In this document: one piece after another, positions 1 through 7,567 of the stretch
Numbering within the stretch: the first letter of the stretch is position 1
Layout: every line of letters begins with the position of its first letter
NCBI GenBank assembly: GCA_963719485.1
Contig: OY970387.1
Location: 1,426,001 to 1,490,000 of the forward strand
Length of the DNA: 64,000 bases
DNA from: Bog-473 sp963719485
Lineage (GTDB): Bacteria > Actinomycetota > Acidimicrobiia > Acidimicrobiales > RAAP-2
Direction of reading: 5' to 3'
The notes under the pieces: model-generated
The model's input: only the letters and a program-made list of their open reading frames with translations
The model's database searches: none
What the model was told of the DNA's origin: nothing
Program-made: the position numbers and the translations under genes

Positions 1-1675
1 CTTCGTCGCCAACCTGAATGACCAGGCCAGTCAGGTGGAGCGCGCCATCCGCCCCGAGGCGATCTCGTTGGCCCTCTTCGCGCTCGTCGTGGCCCTCACC
101 GCGCTGGTGGTCATCGCCCAAGCGTTGCTGCGACTGCTCCGGGCGTCGAGAACGGACCAGGCCACCCTCCGGGCGCTCGGGCTCACCCGCCGACAGATGT
201 GGTCCGTCAACCTGATGCAGGTGGCGGTCGTGGCCGTCGTCGGCGCGTCGATCGCGATCGTTCTCGGCGTGCTCCTCTCCCCGACGATGCCGCTCGGTGC
301 GGCCCGCGTCGCAGAGCCCAACCCGGGCATCGATGTCGATGTGGCCGTGCTCGCCCTCGGCTTCGTCGGCATCGTCGTGCTGCTGCTCGCAGCGGTCGCG
401 TGGCCTTCCTGGCGAATCGGCCTGGGCACCAGGAACTCCGGGGCGAGCGAGGCCACCGCGTCGTCGAACGGCCGGCTCGCCTGGCTCTCGCGGACCGCCA
501 TACCGGTGACGGCGTCCCTCGGGATCCGTGAGACGCTCGACCCCGGTGCGGCACGCGGCGCCATTCCCGTACGCAGCGCGCTGGCCGGCAGCATCCTCTC
601 CATCGTCATGGTCGTCGGGACGTTGACGTTCGGTGCCAACCTTGTCCATCTGGTGACGACGCCGCAGCTGTACGGCCAGACCTGGCAGGCCTCAATCGAC
701 ACGCAGTTCCAGACCATTCCGACCTCCCTCATCCATTCCAAGCTGGATCACCGCCCCGGTGTCGTCGCCTGGTCGTCCGGGGACATGGGCACGGTCGACG
801 TCATGGATTCTCATGTTCCCGCCATCGGCTTGTCCCGGGGGGTGGGGCCTCTGGTCGGGCCAACCCTGGTGAGCGGGCGCCTGCCTACTCGTTCCGGCGA
901 GATCGCCCTGGGCGCCTCCGTCCTGCGTTCGGCCGGCCTGCACGTCGGGCAGGACCTGACGGTCGGCGTCAACGGTGCCCAGCGAAAGATGCACATTGTC
1001 GGGCAGGCCGTGTTCCCCGCGTTCGACCAGGGAAGCTTCACGTCGACCGACCTGGGTCTCGGGGCGGCCGTCACCGCGGCGGACCTGGTGCCTCAGGGGG
1101 AACCGGTGTCGGACTCCTCGGTCTTCGTCCTGGTCCGCTTTGCCCCGGGTCCGGACCAGGCCCGTCAGGTGGGCAGCTTCGGCCGGGCCTCGGCGTCGTA
1201 CTGCGCGGGAGTGCAGCAGTCCACGTGCTTCGTCACGAGCCAGCCACCGTTCGATGTGGGCAACTACGCGTGGATCGAGGGAGTGCCCGAGGTCCTCGCG
1301 GTTGTCTTGGCCGCCCTGGGCGTGGCGGTCCTCGCGGAATTGATGGTCGTCTGGGTCCAACGCCGCCGCCGCGAGATCGCCATCCTCAAGACGATCGGGT
1401 TCATCCGCCGGCAGGTTCTGTCGCTCGTCGCGTGGCAGGCCGGGACCTTCGCCGTGCTCTCGCTACTCGTCGGCATCCCGCTCGGCATCGTCGTCGGTCG
1501 AGGTGCCTGGGCCCTCTTCGGGGGTGAGCTGGGCATCGGATCATCGTCAATCGTGCCGGGATTCCGCATTGCGCTGTGCATTCCGGCTGTGTTTCTCATC
1601 GCCCTCATGGTCGCGGTGGGCCCGGCGTGGATCGCCAGCCGCGTGCAGCCGGCCCGAGCCCTGCAGTCCGAATAA
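1..1675 (+). CDS. FtsX-like ABC transporter permease, 5' end outside the window
   Basis: The frame is open from the first bases, so the true start lies upstream. The visible part of about 558 residues is a membrane permease of the MacB/FtsX type. It has a first FtsX block near the start, containing TLRALGLTRRQ followed by two hydrophobic helices. A long extracytoplasmic region follows, and a second FtsX block lies near the C-terminus (EIAILKTIGF followed by hydrophobic helices). This two-block layout is typical of ABC permeases that work on lipoproteins, lipids or peptides with a separate ATPase. The ATPase is not visible and is probably upstream. The substrate cannot be told. Confidence 0.88.
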   Translation, partial: FVANLNDQASQVERAIRPEAISLALFALVVALTALVVIAQALLRLLRASRTDQATLRALGLTRRQMWSVNLMQVAVVAVVGASIAIVLGVLLSPTMPLGAARVAEPNPGIDVDVAVLALGFVGIVVLLLAAVAWPSWRIGLGTRNSGASEATASSNGRLAWLSRTAIPVTASLGIRETLDPGAARGAIPVRSALAGSILSIVMVVGTLTFGANLVHLVTTPQLYGQTWQASIDTQFQTIPTSLIHSKLDHRPGVVAWSSGDMGTVDVMDSHVPAIGLSRGVGPLVGPTLVSGRLPTRSGEIALGASVLRSAGLHVGQDLTVGVNGAQRKMHIVGQAVFPAFDQGSFTSTDLGLGAAVTAADLVPQGEPVSDSSVFVLVRFAPGPDQARQVGSFGRASASYCAGVQQSTCFVTSQPPFDVGNYAWIEGVPEVLAVVLAALGVAVLAELMVVWVQRRRREIAILKTIGFIRRQVLSLVAWQAGTFAVLSLLVGIPLGIVVGRGAWALFGGELGIGSSSIVPGFRIALCIPAVFLIALMVAVGPAWIASRVQPARALQSE

Positions 1676-1733
1676 CAGGCGTGGGGGCATGCGGGGGTTT
1701 CCCTCTCCCGGGAGCGCCGGCACACTCAACGCG

Positions 1734-1762
1734 TCGAACGGCGAGATCTCGGGGCCTATAAT
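1734..1762 (+). promoter_or_regulatory. Probable sigma-70-type promoter of the first riboswitch-like leader
   Basis: A perfect TATAAT lies at 1757-1762, with TCGAAC at 1734-1739 and a 17-base spacer. Transcription would start around 1769, directly at the first base of the folded leader RNA (1770). A perfect -10 box is rare in this GC-rich window and agrees with the RNA boundary. Confidence 0.6.
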
Positions 1763-1769
1763 GACCGTA

Positions 1770-1853
1770 CTTATCCAGACGAGCTGAGACACCTGGGTCT
1801 CTGACGCTCACCAACCGGCCGCAAGGCACGGTGGCAAGGCCGGGTTCGATGAG
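1770..1853 (+). ncRNA. SAM-clan riboswitch-like leader RNA, copy 1
   Basis: The segment folds like the core of SAM-I/SAM-IV aptamers. P1 pairs CTTATC (1770-1775) with GATGAG (1848-1853). P2 ends in a GAGAC/GUCUC stem with an ACCUGG loop. P3 pairs CC-A-ACCG-GCC with GGC-A-CGGU-GG around a GCAA loop. The P2 loop CCUGG can pair with CCGGG at 1841-1845 as the clan pseudoknot. The ligand-site order 'CAACC ... GGTGG' mirrors the SAM-I 'GCAACC ... GGTGC', with one P3 pair flipped. There is no P4 hairpin. The Shine-Dalgarno GAGGAG overlaps the 3' side of P1, suggesting translational shut-off on ligand binding. That SAM is the ligand is inferred. Confidence 0.6.
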
Positions 1854-1862
1854 GAGACCACC

Positions 1863-2012
1863 ATGGTGTCGAAGACTCTCGCGACGCTTGACGCTTGGCT
1901 TGCGCTGGCCGAGGAAGTGCTCACTGAGCAGCGCCAGCTCTCGGAGCCGCACGAAACAAAGCCTGCACCGGCCGCGGACCAGCTCACGTTTTTCACGTCG
2001 GAAGCCGCATGA
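1863..2012 (+). CDS. Small protein (49 aa) behind riboswitch-like leader 1
   Basis: A short ORF starts MVSKTLATLDAWLALAEE and ends TFFTSEAA. The ATG follows GAGGAGACCACC, a strong ribosome site that overlaps the P1 stem of the leader. The N-terminal half looks like an amphipathic, acidic helix (ALAEEVLTEQ) and the rest is low-complexity. No family is recognised. It is supported by its promoter, leader and ribosome site more than by its sequence. It is convergent with the unknown gene at 2149-2544, which carries the second leader copy. It could be a regulated small protein or merely a leader peptide. Confidence 0.45.
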   Translation: MVSKTLATLDAWLALAEEVLTEQRQLSEPHETKPAPAADQLTFFTSEAA

Positions 2013-2148
2013 CGTGGAGCCGGCGTCAGCAGCACCGGAGTGCGATTTGTACATCCCGGACACCTCATGAACCGAACCCGGCCGTCGGCGATGACGTGGG
2101 GTCCGAGGGCGCTGTTCTGCCGGATTGAGAGCGCTCGAGTGGCCTTTC

Positions 2149-2544
2149 TCATCCCAGGGCCTCTCGAATGAGTCGCTCTGCTTCCTCCTTCGGCGTCGGA
2201 CCGTCAAAACTGAGTATGGCCGAGACGCTGAGAGGCCTCTCCAGTTCGGGGTTCTCTCGTAACGCGCTGTAACCATCCTCAATCTGGTCAAAGCCAATGA
2301 AGATGGAGTGATGGTCGACCTCAAGGAACCGAGCCGTGATCCGGAGTAATGGGTACGGTCCACCGCGATGGATAAGGCTCCATCTGTATCGGTGATCGAG
2401 GCGCTCGATGTACAGCTTCGATTCGTTTTCGGTCGCCACGGAGACGGCCAGTGCGACGTCTTCGAGCGGTGACCACTCGAAGGTGCTCAAGAAGAGCTGT
2501 GACCTGGGGGGAACAGCTCCCCCGGAGTTTGCGGCGTTGGACAT
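2149..2544 (-). CDS. Unknown protein (131 aa) behind riboswitch-like leader 2
   Basis: ATG at 2544 is preceded by GAGGAGG, part of which belongs to P1 of the leader RNA. The product is soluble and has no signal peptide or membrane helix. It contains alternating hydrophobic stretches (SQLFLSTFEWSPLEDVALAVS, then a tract around HHSIFIGFDQIEDGY) and ends in a charged helix (PTPKEEAERLIREALG). No family is recognised. The LigD-type phosphoesterase gene lies upstream on the same strand, but the leader and its own promoter separate them. Regulation by a SAM-clan RNA is inferred from the leader. Nothing in the sequence links it to methionine or methylation. Confidence 0.65.
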   Translation of the reverse strand: MSNAANSGGAVPPRSQLFLSTFEWSPLEDVALAVSVATENESKLYIERLDHRYRWSLIHRGGPYPLLRITARFLEVDHHSIFIGFDQIEDGYSALRENPELERPLSVSAILSFDGPTPKEEAERLIREALG

Positions 2545-2552
2545 CTGGCCTC

Positions 2553-2637
2553 CTCATCGAACCTGGCATTGCCACCGTGCCCAAGGGCCGGTTGGCGGAG
2601 CGTCGATGGGCCAGGACCCTCAACTCCTCTGGATGAT
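2553..2637 (-). ncRNA. SAM-clan riboswitch-like leader RNA, copy 2
   Basis: Read on the minus strand this is a diverged copy of the 1770-1853 RNA. The shared core includes CCAACCGGCC, GGCACGGTGGCAA and GGTTCGATGAGGAG. Differences are compensatory: the P2 tip is GGG/CCC instead of AGAC/GTCT, P3 is extended with GCCC-UU-GGGC, and the pseudoknot is a perfect CCUGG/CCAGG. The 5' part reads CAGAG...GAGGGTCCTGGCCC, close to the SAM-I consensus J1/2 and P2. No P4 is present. The downstream ribosome site (GAGGAGG) overlaps P1. Confidence 0.62.
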
Positions 2638-2646
2638 GACTGACCG

Positions 2647-2652
2647 ATTGTA
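2647..2652 (-). promoter_or_regulatory. Probable -10 box for riboswitch-like leader 2
   Basis: TACAAT on the minus strand sits about ten bases before the P1 strand of the second leader, the same placement as the perfect TATAAT before copy 1. The -35 region is weak. Confidence 0.4.
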
Positions 2653-2682
2653 CGTTGGGGTGCGTCCACACCGGCTATTGAT

Positions 2683-3156
2683 TCAATCGCCGGCGTCAGC
2701 GACTTCGTGCCAGGAGCGACCGGTGCGAACACTGAACGGCTCTTCGGCAACGACGTCCGAACCTCTGCGCGCGTGATCATCATTCATCTTCACCAAGATC
2801 CATCGGCGATCACCGGTCTTGGTGAGAGCGAAACCGCCTGTCAGTTTGGCGCCCGAGAGCAAAAACGCCAGATGGTCGGGCTCGCCTCGCAGCATCTCGT
2901 ATGTGCCCTCATCCCAGATGATGACTGTGCCCGAACCACGGGACGCTCCGAGATGCACCCCCTCGAAGTCACCAGCGGCTAGTTCGTGATCTTCGACTGG
3001 TACGGCCAAGCGTTTCACGGAGGGGTCCATCGAGGGGCCCTTCGGTACAGCCCACGAGCGAAGAACTGAGCCGACTTGGATTCGGAAGTCAAAATGCAAC
3101 GCAGTCGCGTCGTGTAGCTGCACAACGAAGCGAGGGTCAGACCGTTGCGGGCTCAC
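2683..3156 (-). CDS. Stand-alone LigD-type 3'-phosphoesterase domain protein
   Basis: The 157-residue protein is essentially one PE domain (LigD_N family). In LigD this domain trims 3'-phosphate and 3'-ribonucleoside ends before non-homologous end joining. The metal/phosphate motif is visible as LHDATALHFDFR (H-x5-H-x-D-x-R), followed by WAVPKGPS, then PVEDHELAAGDFEG and SGTVIIWDEGTYE. The usual ligase and polymerase domains are absent, as in free-standing bacterial and archaeal PE proteins. GTG at 3156 is used; no good ribosome site is seen. Neighbours on the same strand are a RecB-like nuclease and a HAD repair-type protein, so a DNA/RNA end-repair role fits. Confidence 0.82.
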   Translation of the reverse strand: MSPQRSDPRFVVQLHDATALHFDFRIQVGSVLRSWAVPKGPSMDPSVKRLAVPVEDHELAAGDFEGVHLGASRGSGTVIIWDEGTYEMLRGEPDHLAFLLSGAKLTGGFALTKTGDRRWILVKMNDDHARRGSDVVAEEPFSVRTGRSWHEVADAGD

Positions 3157-3419
3157 ACGTCACGGTAACTCTCGATCGGAACATGGACAGAAATCGGAGA
3201 TGTCGATAAGGGGTTGTTTCGTGGGTGGGGCTTTTCGGACGCCAATATCTCCCATCCCTGCGCAGAGTGCTCCCACGTACCCGGCAGGACTGGACCCTGC
3301 ATGGCCCGCGCTGCGCGCCCTCCCGTTCGCAGTGACGCCGGTTGCCCCGTCTCTCGACCGATGACTCGCGCCCTCCAGGAATGAGAAAGGCTGCCATGTC
3401 CCGGGGATACCACCTGAGA

Positions 3420-5279
3420 TCAGGGACGTGGTGCTGCGGTTTCAATGGACGGAAGGAAGCTCGCGTCGCTATCGAGCCACTCCCGTAATGTGGCCGTGGC
3501 GCGGACGTCGTCCTCGTTGTAGTCCAGGATCCATTGGCGCGCCTCGGAGCGAAGAGTCGGGTCCTCTTCGGCAACCGCCTCGAGGAAGCGCACCATGGCC
3601 AGGTCGCCGCCCACTTCGTCTCCTCGCCAGGAGAACCTGGCCAGCGGGGCGACGGTCTTGAGACCCATGCTCGGCAGACCCGTGATGAGCTGGTCTCGCA
3701 CGATCGGGAGCAGGTCGACCCATTGCTCGGATCGGATGAATTCCTCGACCTCGTCTTCGAGTCCGCAGCGCGCCGCGAGGCGTCGCAGCTGTCCGTTCTC
3801 GGCTCCCTGGCTGTAGCAGTAGGCGTGAAATGTGGCTCCACTTCGTGTCGCTTCCGCCCGAAGTTCGGAGAACCACTTCCAGAACCCGAGAAACGCTTCG
3901 ATCTCTCCGACACGGATGTCAGGATTCCACGACACGAAGGGGACGAAGGTGGACGATCCGGGCCCAAGGGCGTCCCGGACGTTGAGGAGCGTGCCCCAGA
4001 GGTAGCACCCTTGGTTCACGTTCTCCATGTCCACATCAACCTCGATGTCGGCCCTGGGTACGACGACCTGGTCGACCCCGCGTCGCCGATAGGCCGGGAA
4101 TGGACCGATGCGGGCACGTGCGTTGTCGATCTGCTGCGGGAGATCGCTCATGCCTGCGTCGGCGAAGCTCGCAGTCAGAGGGTCGATGCAGGCGACGTCG
4201 GCAACGGTGCAGACGCCTTCGGCCACAAGACGCTCTGCCTGCTTGGGTCGCGCGGCAAGGAGGTCCGTGACCGGAGTCAACGGGTCAGCGTCCTGCGACT
4301 TATCTGTGAGGTACTGCAGATCGACCCCGGCCGCGACCAGGCGGGCGGTACGGGGGTCGAGGGAAGCCAGCTCGCGCAAGTTGGTCACGCTGCGGGCGAG
4401 GTACATGAGCCGCTTTTCGGGGCTCATCCCCGGCAGGAGACTGACGTCACCTGACGCCTCCATCTGTTCGAAGCACCAGCCCTGCCAGCCACACCCGCCG
4501 CAATCCGGCACGGCGATCGGTTCGGCCAGGAGGGGTGACGTCTGATCCGCCAGGTGGATGACTGCCGCGTCGATCACCGAGAGGCGATGCGCGAACTCGA
4601 GGTCGTAGAGCTCCATGGTCGTCACCAACCGGTCGGGCGGATCTTCGATGTACGCGGTCGGATGCCAGTGGGGTCGGTCGAGGTCGTACCAGACGACCCG
4701 CCCCTCCCGGCCGACGATGCCCGCCCACCGGCCGAGCTGTGATGCTCGACCGGACGCCTCGAGCATTCGTTGATAGTGCGCCAGCTGCAGGAGATCGTCC
4801 CGCCGCCACCGGGTCACCCATGCGGCATCCGGTTCGGAGGGTCCAACGAGGAGCGCCTCGAGCTCCGAGGTGATCGCTCCGGCCTCATCTTCCTTGGTTC
4901 TGCGGTCGAGGGTCTTGTGGTGCTTGACGTCAAGCGGCAGATAGCCGCCGCCGGTGGCACCAAGCGCGAAGGCATCGGACCGGACGAGGAGGTCGGGCTC
5001 GCCGGCTCGGAGGCCCATTCGATCGACCGGCAACCGCCCGCCGATCACGAGCGGGACGCCGTCGTCCATGGCAGCGACGGTCGCAGCCTCCCGGACGCTT
5101 CTCTGGATGCCCTCGTCGATGACGACGGCACCAGGGACCGCTCCTGCCAAGAGCTCGAAGATGTCGGCCTCGTAGTCCCTGCCCTCGTCGCCGAGCATGG
5201 AGATGAACGAGGAGGTGGGAAGCGGCTCACAGGGATGGAGCACGTCCAGTTGCAGCGCGTTCGGGCATCGCTTGGCCAT
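3420..5279 (-). CDS. TM0106-family RecB-like nuclease
   Basis: The protein has about 619 residues from the ATG at 5279, which has GGGGAG five bases upstream; a longer reading to 5411 lacks this. The N-terminal third resembles a RecB-type PD-(D/E)xK nuclease: GEPDLLVRSDAF and YLPLDVKHHKT give the acidic and D-x-K elements. A Cys-rich segment follows (CGGCGWQGWCFEQ), possibly a metal-binding remnant. The C-terminal third looks like an RNase H-fold exonuclease (DIEVDVDMENV as first acidic motif, YCYSQGAENGQ in the middle, LDYNEDDVRATATL at the end). This order matches TM0106-type putative nucleases. The substrate is unknown. Confidence 0.78.
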   Translation of the reverse strand: MAKRCPNALQLDVLHPCEPLPTSSFISMLGDEGRDYEADIFELLAGAVPGAVVIDEGIQRSVREAATVAAMDDGVPLVIGGRLPVDRMGLRAGEPDLLVRSDAFALGATGGGYLPLDVKHHKTLDRRTKEDEAGAITSELEALLVGPSEPDAAWVTRWRRDDLLQLAHYQRMLEASGRASQLGRWAGIVGREGRVVWYDLDRPHWHPTAYIEDPPDRLVTTMELYDLEFAHRLSVIDAAVIHLADQTSPLLAEPIAVPDCGGCGWQGWCFEQMEASGDVSLLPGMSPEKRLMYLARSVTNLRELASLDPRTARLVAAGVDLQYLTDKSQDADPLTPVTDLLAARPKQAERLVAEGVCTVADVACIDPLTASFADAGMSDLPQQIDNARARIGPFPAYRRRGVDQVVVPRADIEVDVDMENVNQGCYLWGTLLNVRDALGPGSSTFVPFVSWNPDIRVGEIEAFLGFWKWFSELRAEATRSGATFHAYCYSQGAENGQLRRLAARCGLEDEVEEFIRSEQWVDLLPIVRDQLITGLPSMGLKTVAPLARFSWRGDEVGGDLAMVRFLEAVAEEDPTLRSEARQWILDYNEDDVRATATLREWLDSDASFLPSIETAAPRP

Positions 5280-5343
5280 GTAGCTCCCCTGCGGGGGAAC
5301 CTCGGTTATGGGCAGCGGCCCGGAATGTGGCACACGACGAAGG

Positions 5344-5979
5344 TTACGCGGTGCCTGTCTCATCAAGGTGTGGGCTGGGGCAGTGCTGTCGTACGAACTC
5401 CTCGACGGCATCGAGGTGTCGGGGCAGCAAGCCGGTGTCGCAGTCAGGAGCGATGAGGAGATTGGGCGTGGAGAGGCCGGCGGCCCATTCGCTGGGCGTT
5501 AGGGCGCCGTCCTGGAAGAAGTCGATGTCGTCATCGATCCAGACGAAGGGCCTCGGGTCGTGCTCGACCGTCCGGCGCACGGCGAGAAATTTCCAGTCCT
5601 CCCACTCCTCGGCCTCGTTGAGGGGGGAGAGGACGGGCAGGCCACGCGGAAGCCCGCAGAGAGGAGCGATGGCGGAATCGGCGCGGTGTTCCCAGGTCGT
5701 GGCCCAATGGATGTTGACGGCCAGCCGTGCGATGCGGGCTCCCATGGCAGGGGAGAGGCGCACCATGAAGTCTCGCGGGCGTCCCGGCTCCAACTCGAAC
5801 TGCACCACGTGGACGTCGAAGTCGTCGAACCCCTCGGCGGCGCTCTCCGGACTCAGCTCGAAGGGATTGAGCACCCCGTCGACATCGAGGAAGAGGTTGG
5901 GGAGTTGCCTGTCCCAATTCTCACGGCGTGCGCGTGCGGCAGCGGGAATCGAACCAGCGCTCTCAGGTTCGAAGTACAC
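5344..5979 (-). CDS. HAD-fold protein of the 'Swiss army knife' RNA-repair type
   Basis: The 211-residue protein shows the HAD nucleophile motif LFLDVDGVLNPF near residue 30 and a late acidic motif FVWIDDDIDFF, as in HAD_SAK_2 proteins linked to RNA repair. GTG at 5979 follows GAGGAGG. The first codons run through a stretch that on this strand reads like a tRNA T-arm (5942-5958), so the N-terminus may be a later addition. A broken paralogue lies at 7238-7566 and a scrap of the same sequence at 11599-11682. The exact substrate is unknown; phosphatase activity is inferred from the family. Confidence 0.75.
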   Translation of the reverse strand: MYFEPESAGSIPAAARARRENWDRQLPNLFLDVDGVLNPFELSPESAAEGFDDFDVHVVQFELEPGRPRDFMVRLSPAMGARIARLAVNIHWATTWEHRADSAIAPLCGLPRGLPVLSPLNEAEEWEDWKFLAVRRTVEHDPRPFVWIDDDIDFFQDGALTPSEWAAGLSTPNLLIAPDCDTGLLPRHLDAVEEFVRQHCPSPHLDETGTA

Positions 5980-5988
5980 GCACCCTCC

Positions 5989-7113
5989 TCAGCGGGGCAC
6001 AGCACGCATGAAGACCGTGGTCGAGGCGTCCAAGCTCGCCGGCAGCCCACCTAAGGTTTCAGAATGGGCATCAACGACCAGGCTCATCTGGGGTTGTTTC
6101 AACTCGGCTGACGCACCGAAGGAGTTAGAAGCAGCTTTCCATTTGACGCATGAGATCGGAATGTCAGGGACCTTGACGCCGAACTCACAATCGGTTTGGG
6201 ACTCCACCACTACCGATCCCATATATGCGTTGTCACGTGGATCGGTGGCGTTGAAGACGACGAACGATTGCGGGCCGTGCAGCGCAACGTCATTACTGAA
6301 GACATATCGGAAGGATCCACCTGGACTGATGCTTGTGGGGAGCGCCCCGTTGTAGGCCGTGCCCTGGGAATTCCAATTCCACTTGCGTGTCAGGACGTAC
6401 GGAGTGTTGTTGTCGATGGACTGGACCCAGCCCCACGCTCCAATGGGAACCGATCCCACATCGGTTGGTCCGTCGAGGTCAGCAGGCACTCGGGGCCCTA
6501 CTTTCGAACCGGGCCCTCCCCCGGTGGAGAGCTGAAAATCTGAAATGTAATTCGCGGGATCTCCATCCGAATGGATCCATTTGACGTCGAGACTGGCCTT
6601 GTGGAAGAGGTTTGGGTTGAGGGCGCTTCCCCACGCACCCTGGGTCCGGGTGTAACCAAGGCACACCTGCAAGTGGATTGTTGCGCATTCAATCCCGTTC
6701 ATCACCACGAACATCCCGGCGTAAATGTCCCGTCCTTGCTCGGGCTCGTAGGCCGCATAGGTGTCGAGCTGGAACACACCGTGGCCGGAGGCCTGTTCTG
6801 TGCTCTGGACGGTCGATTCCACGCTCGTGCCGGAGCGCACCATCTGCTGCGGGTTCTTCACCCATTTGGTCATCTCTGTCTTGGTCTGGTCGACCAGGCG
6901 CAGCTCGAGGCGGGTTGCATTCAGGACTCGGAGAGACGCGGTCCACGGAGCCTGACCACCCCCCGCGTGGGTATCGGCGACGGCCAAAGAAGGAAGTCCG
7001 ACAAGGCTCGCACTCAAGATCATCCCAGACAGAGCCAAGGAGAGCGCGCGCGACGGCCGCGCAATGGAATGAGATGTTTCGCGTGCATCGGTTTCTCCCG
7101 CCCGGCCTGACAA
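5989..7113 (-). CDS. Secreted protein of unknown function
   Basis: The mature part is a polar, Trp/Tyr-rich domain, with no family recognised. The N-terminal region contains a signal peptide (ALSLALSGMILSASLVGLP, then a likely cleavage after AVA). The open frame only offers a TTG at 7113 without a ribosome site. A better start, ATG at 7087 with GGGAG six bases upstream, is out of frame because of a GC dinucleotide run at 7044-7052. One dinucleotide fewer would join that ATG to the signal peptide. The true gene is therefore probably 5989-7087 with a two-base error or slipped repeat. Two Cys-containing stretches (IECATIHLQVC; TDCEFGVKVPDIPISC) could form disulfides. Confidence 0.6.
   Translation of the reverse strand: MSGRAGETDARETSHSIARPSRALSLALSGMILSASLVGLPSLAVADTHAGGGQAPWTASLRVLNATRLELRLVDQTKTEMTKWVKNPQQMVRSGTSVESTVQSTEQASGHGVFQLDTYAAYEPEQGRDIYAGMFVVMNGIECATIHLQVCLGYTRTQGAWGSALNPNLFHKASLDVKWIHSDGDPANYISDFQLSTGGGPGSKVGPRVPADLDGPTDVGSVPIGAWGWVQSIDNNTPYVLTRKWNWNSQGTAYNGALPTSISPGGSFRYVFSNDVALHGPQSFVVFNATDPRDNAYMGSVVVESQTDCEFGVKVPDIPISCVKWKAASNSFGASAELKQPQMSLVVDAHSETLGGLPASLDASTTVFMRAVPR
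7044..7052. repeat. GC dinucleotide run at the start of the secreted protein gene
   Basis: GCGCGCGCG separates a well-placed ATG (7087, minus strand) from the signal peptide frame. A change of one repeat unit would switch the frame. Confidence 0.6.
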
Positions 7114-7237
7114 GAATCAAGTCCGCCGGTTCGACGCCGGCTCAACAAAACCATACAACGACCGCTCGCGCGTGAGTGACCAGGGAAGCGGAACGTTGAG
7201 TGACGCTGTGACCTCTCCGAAGTTGTCCGCGGGGGCT

Positions 7238-7566
7238 TCAGTTCAGCGCTGTATACCAAGCACGCTCCGCTACCGGGGATGCACGTGCTCCGGCGCGCGT
7301 CCATCTCGTGGCCCACTGATGTTGACGGCCAGTTGTGCGATGCGGGCTCCCATGGCGAGAGAGAGGCGCACCATGAAGTCGCGTGGGCGTCCGGGCTCCA
7401 ACTCGAACTGCACCACGTGGACGCCGAAGTCGTCGAAACCGGTCGGCGTCGCTCCCCGGGTCCAACTCGAAGGGATTGAGCACCCCATCGACATCGAGGA
7501 AGAGGTTGGGGCGTTCCGACGAGGGGACGACCACCGGCGGGGTCAGTCTCCCGCGGCCGCCCGGCG
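7238..7566 (-). pseudogene. Degenerate copy of the HAD 'Swiss army knife' gene
   Basis: Read on the minus strand, the segment begins with RPNLFLDVDGVLNPFEL, then shifts frame to FDDFGVHVVQFELEPG and RPRDFMVRLSLAMGARI. These are nearly identical to the intact gene at 5344-5979. It shifts again after the VNI tract (followed by WATRW in another frame) and ends. The C-terminal half with the second acidic motif is missing. It lies directly downstream of the M24 gene, with no space between them. The two frameshifts and truncation mark it as dead. Its first 80 bases recur at 11599-11682. Confidence 0.75.
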
Positions 7567-7567
7567 C
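7487..7567. repeat. Dispersed repeat, copy A (HAD gene 5' region)
   Basis: About 80 bases, from GACATCGAGGAAGAGGTTGG to CGCGGCCGCCCGGCGCT, are nearly identical to 11599-11682. Only the first 30 bases also match the intact HAD gene (around 5880-5905). Confidence 0.75.

Noticed and set aside
3153..3413. An 86-codon open frame upstream of the LigD-type gene
   Set aside because: It has no ribosome site or family, and odd composition. It overlaps the likely promoter region.
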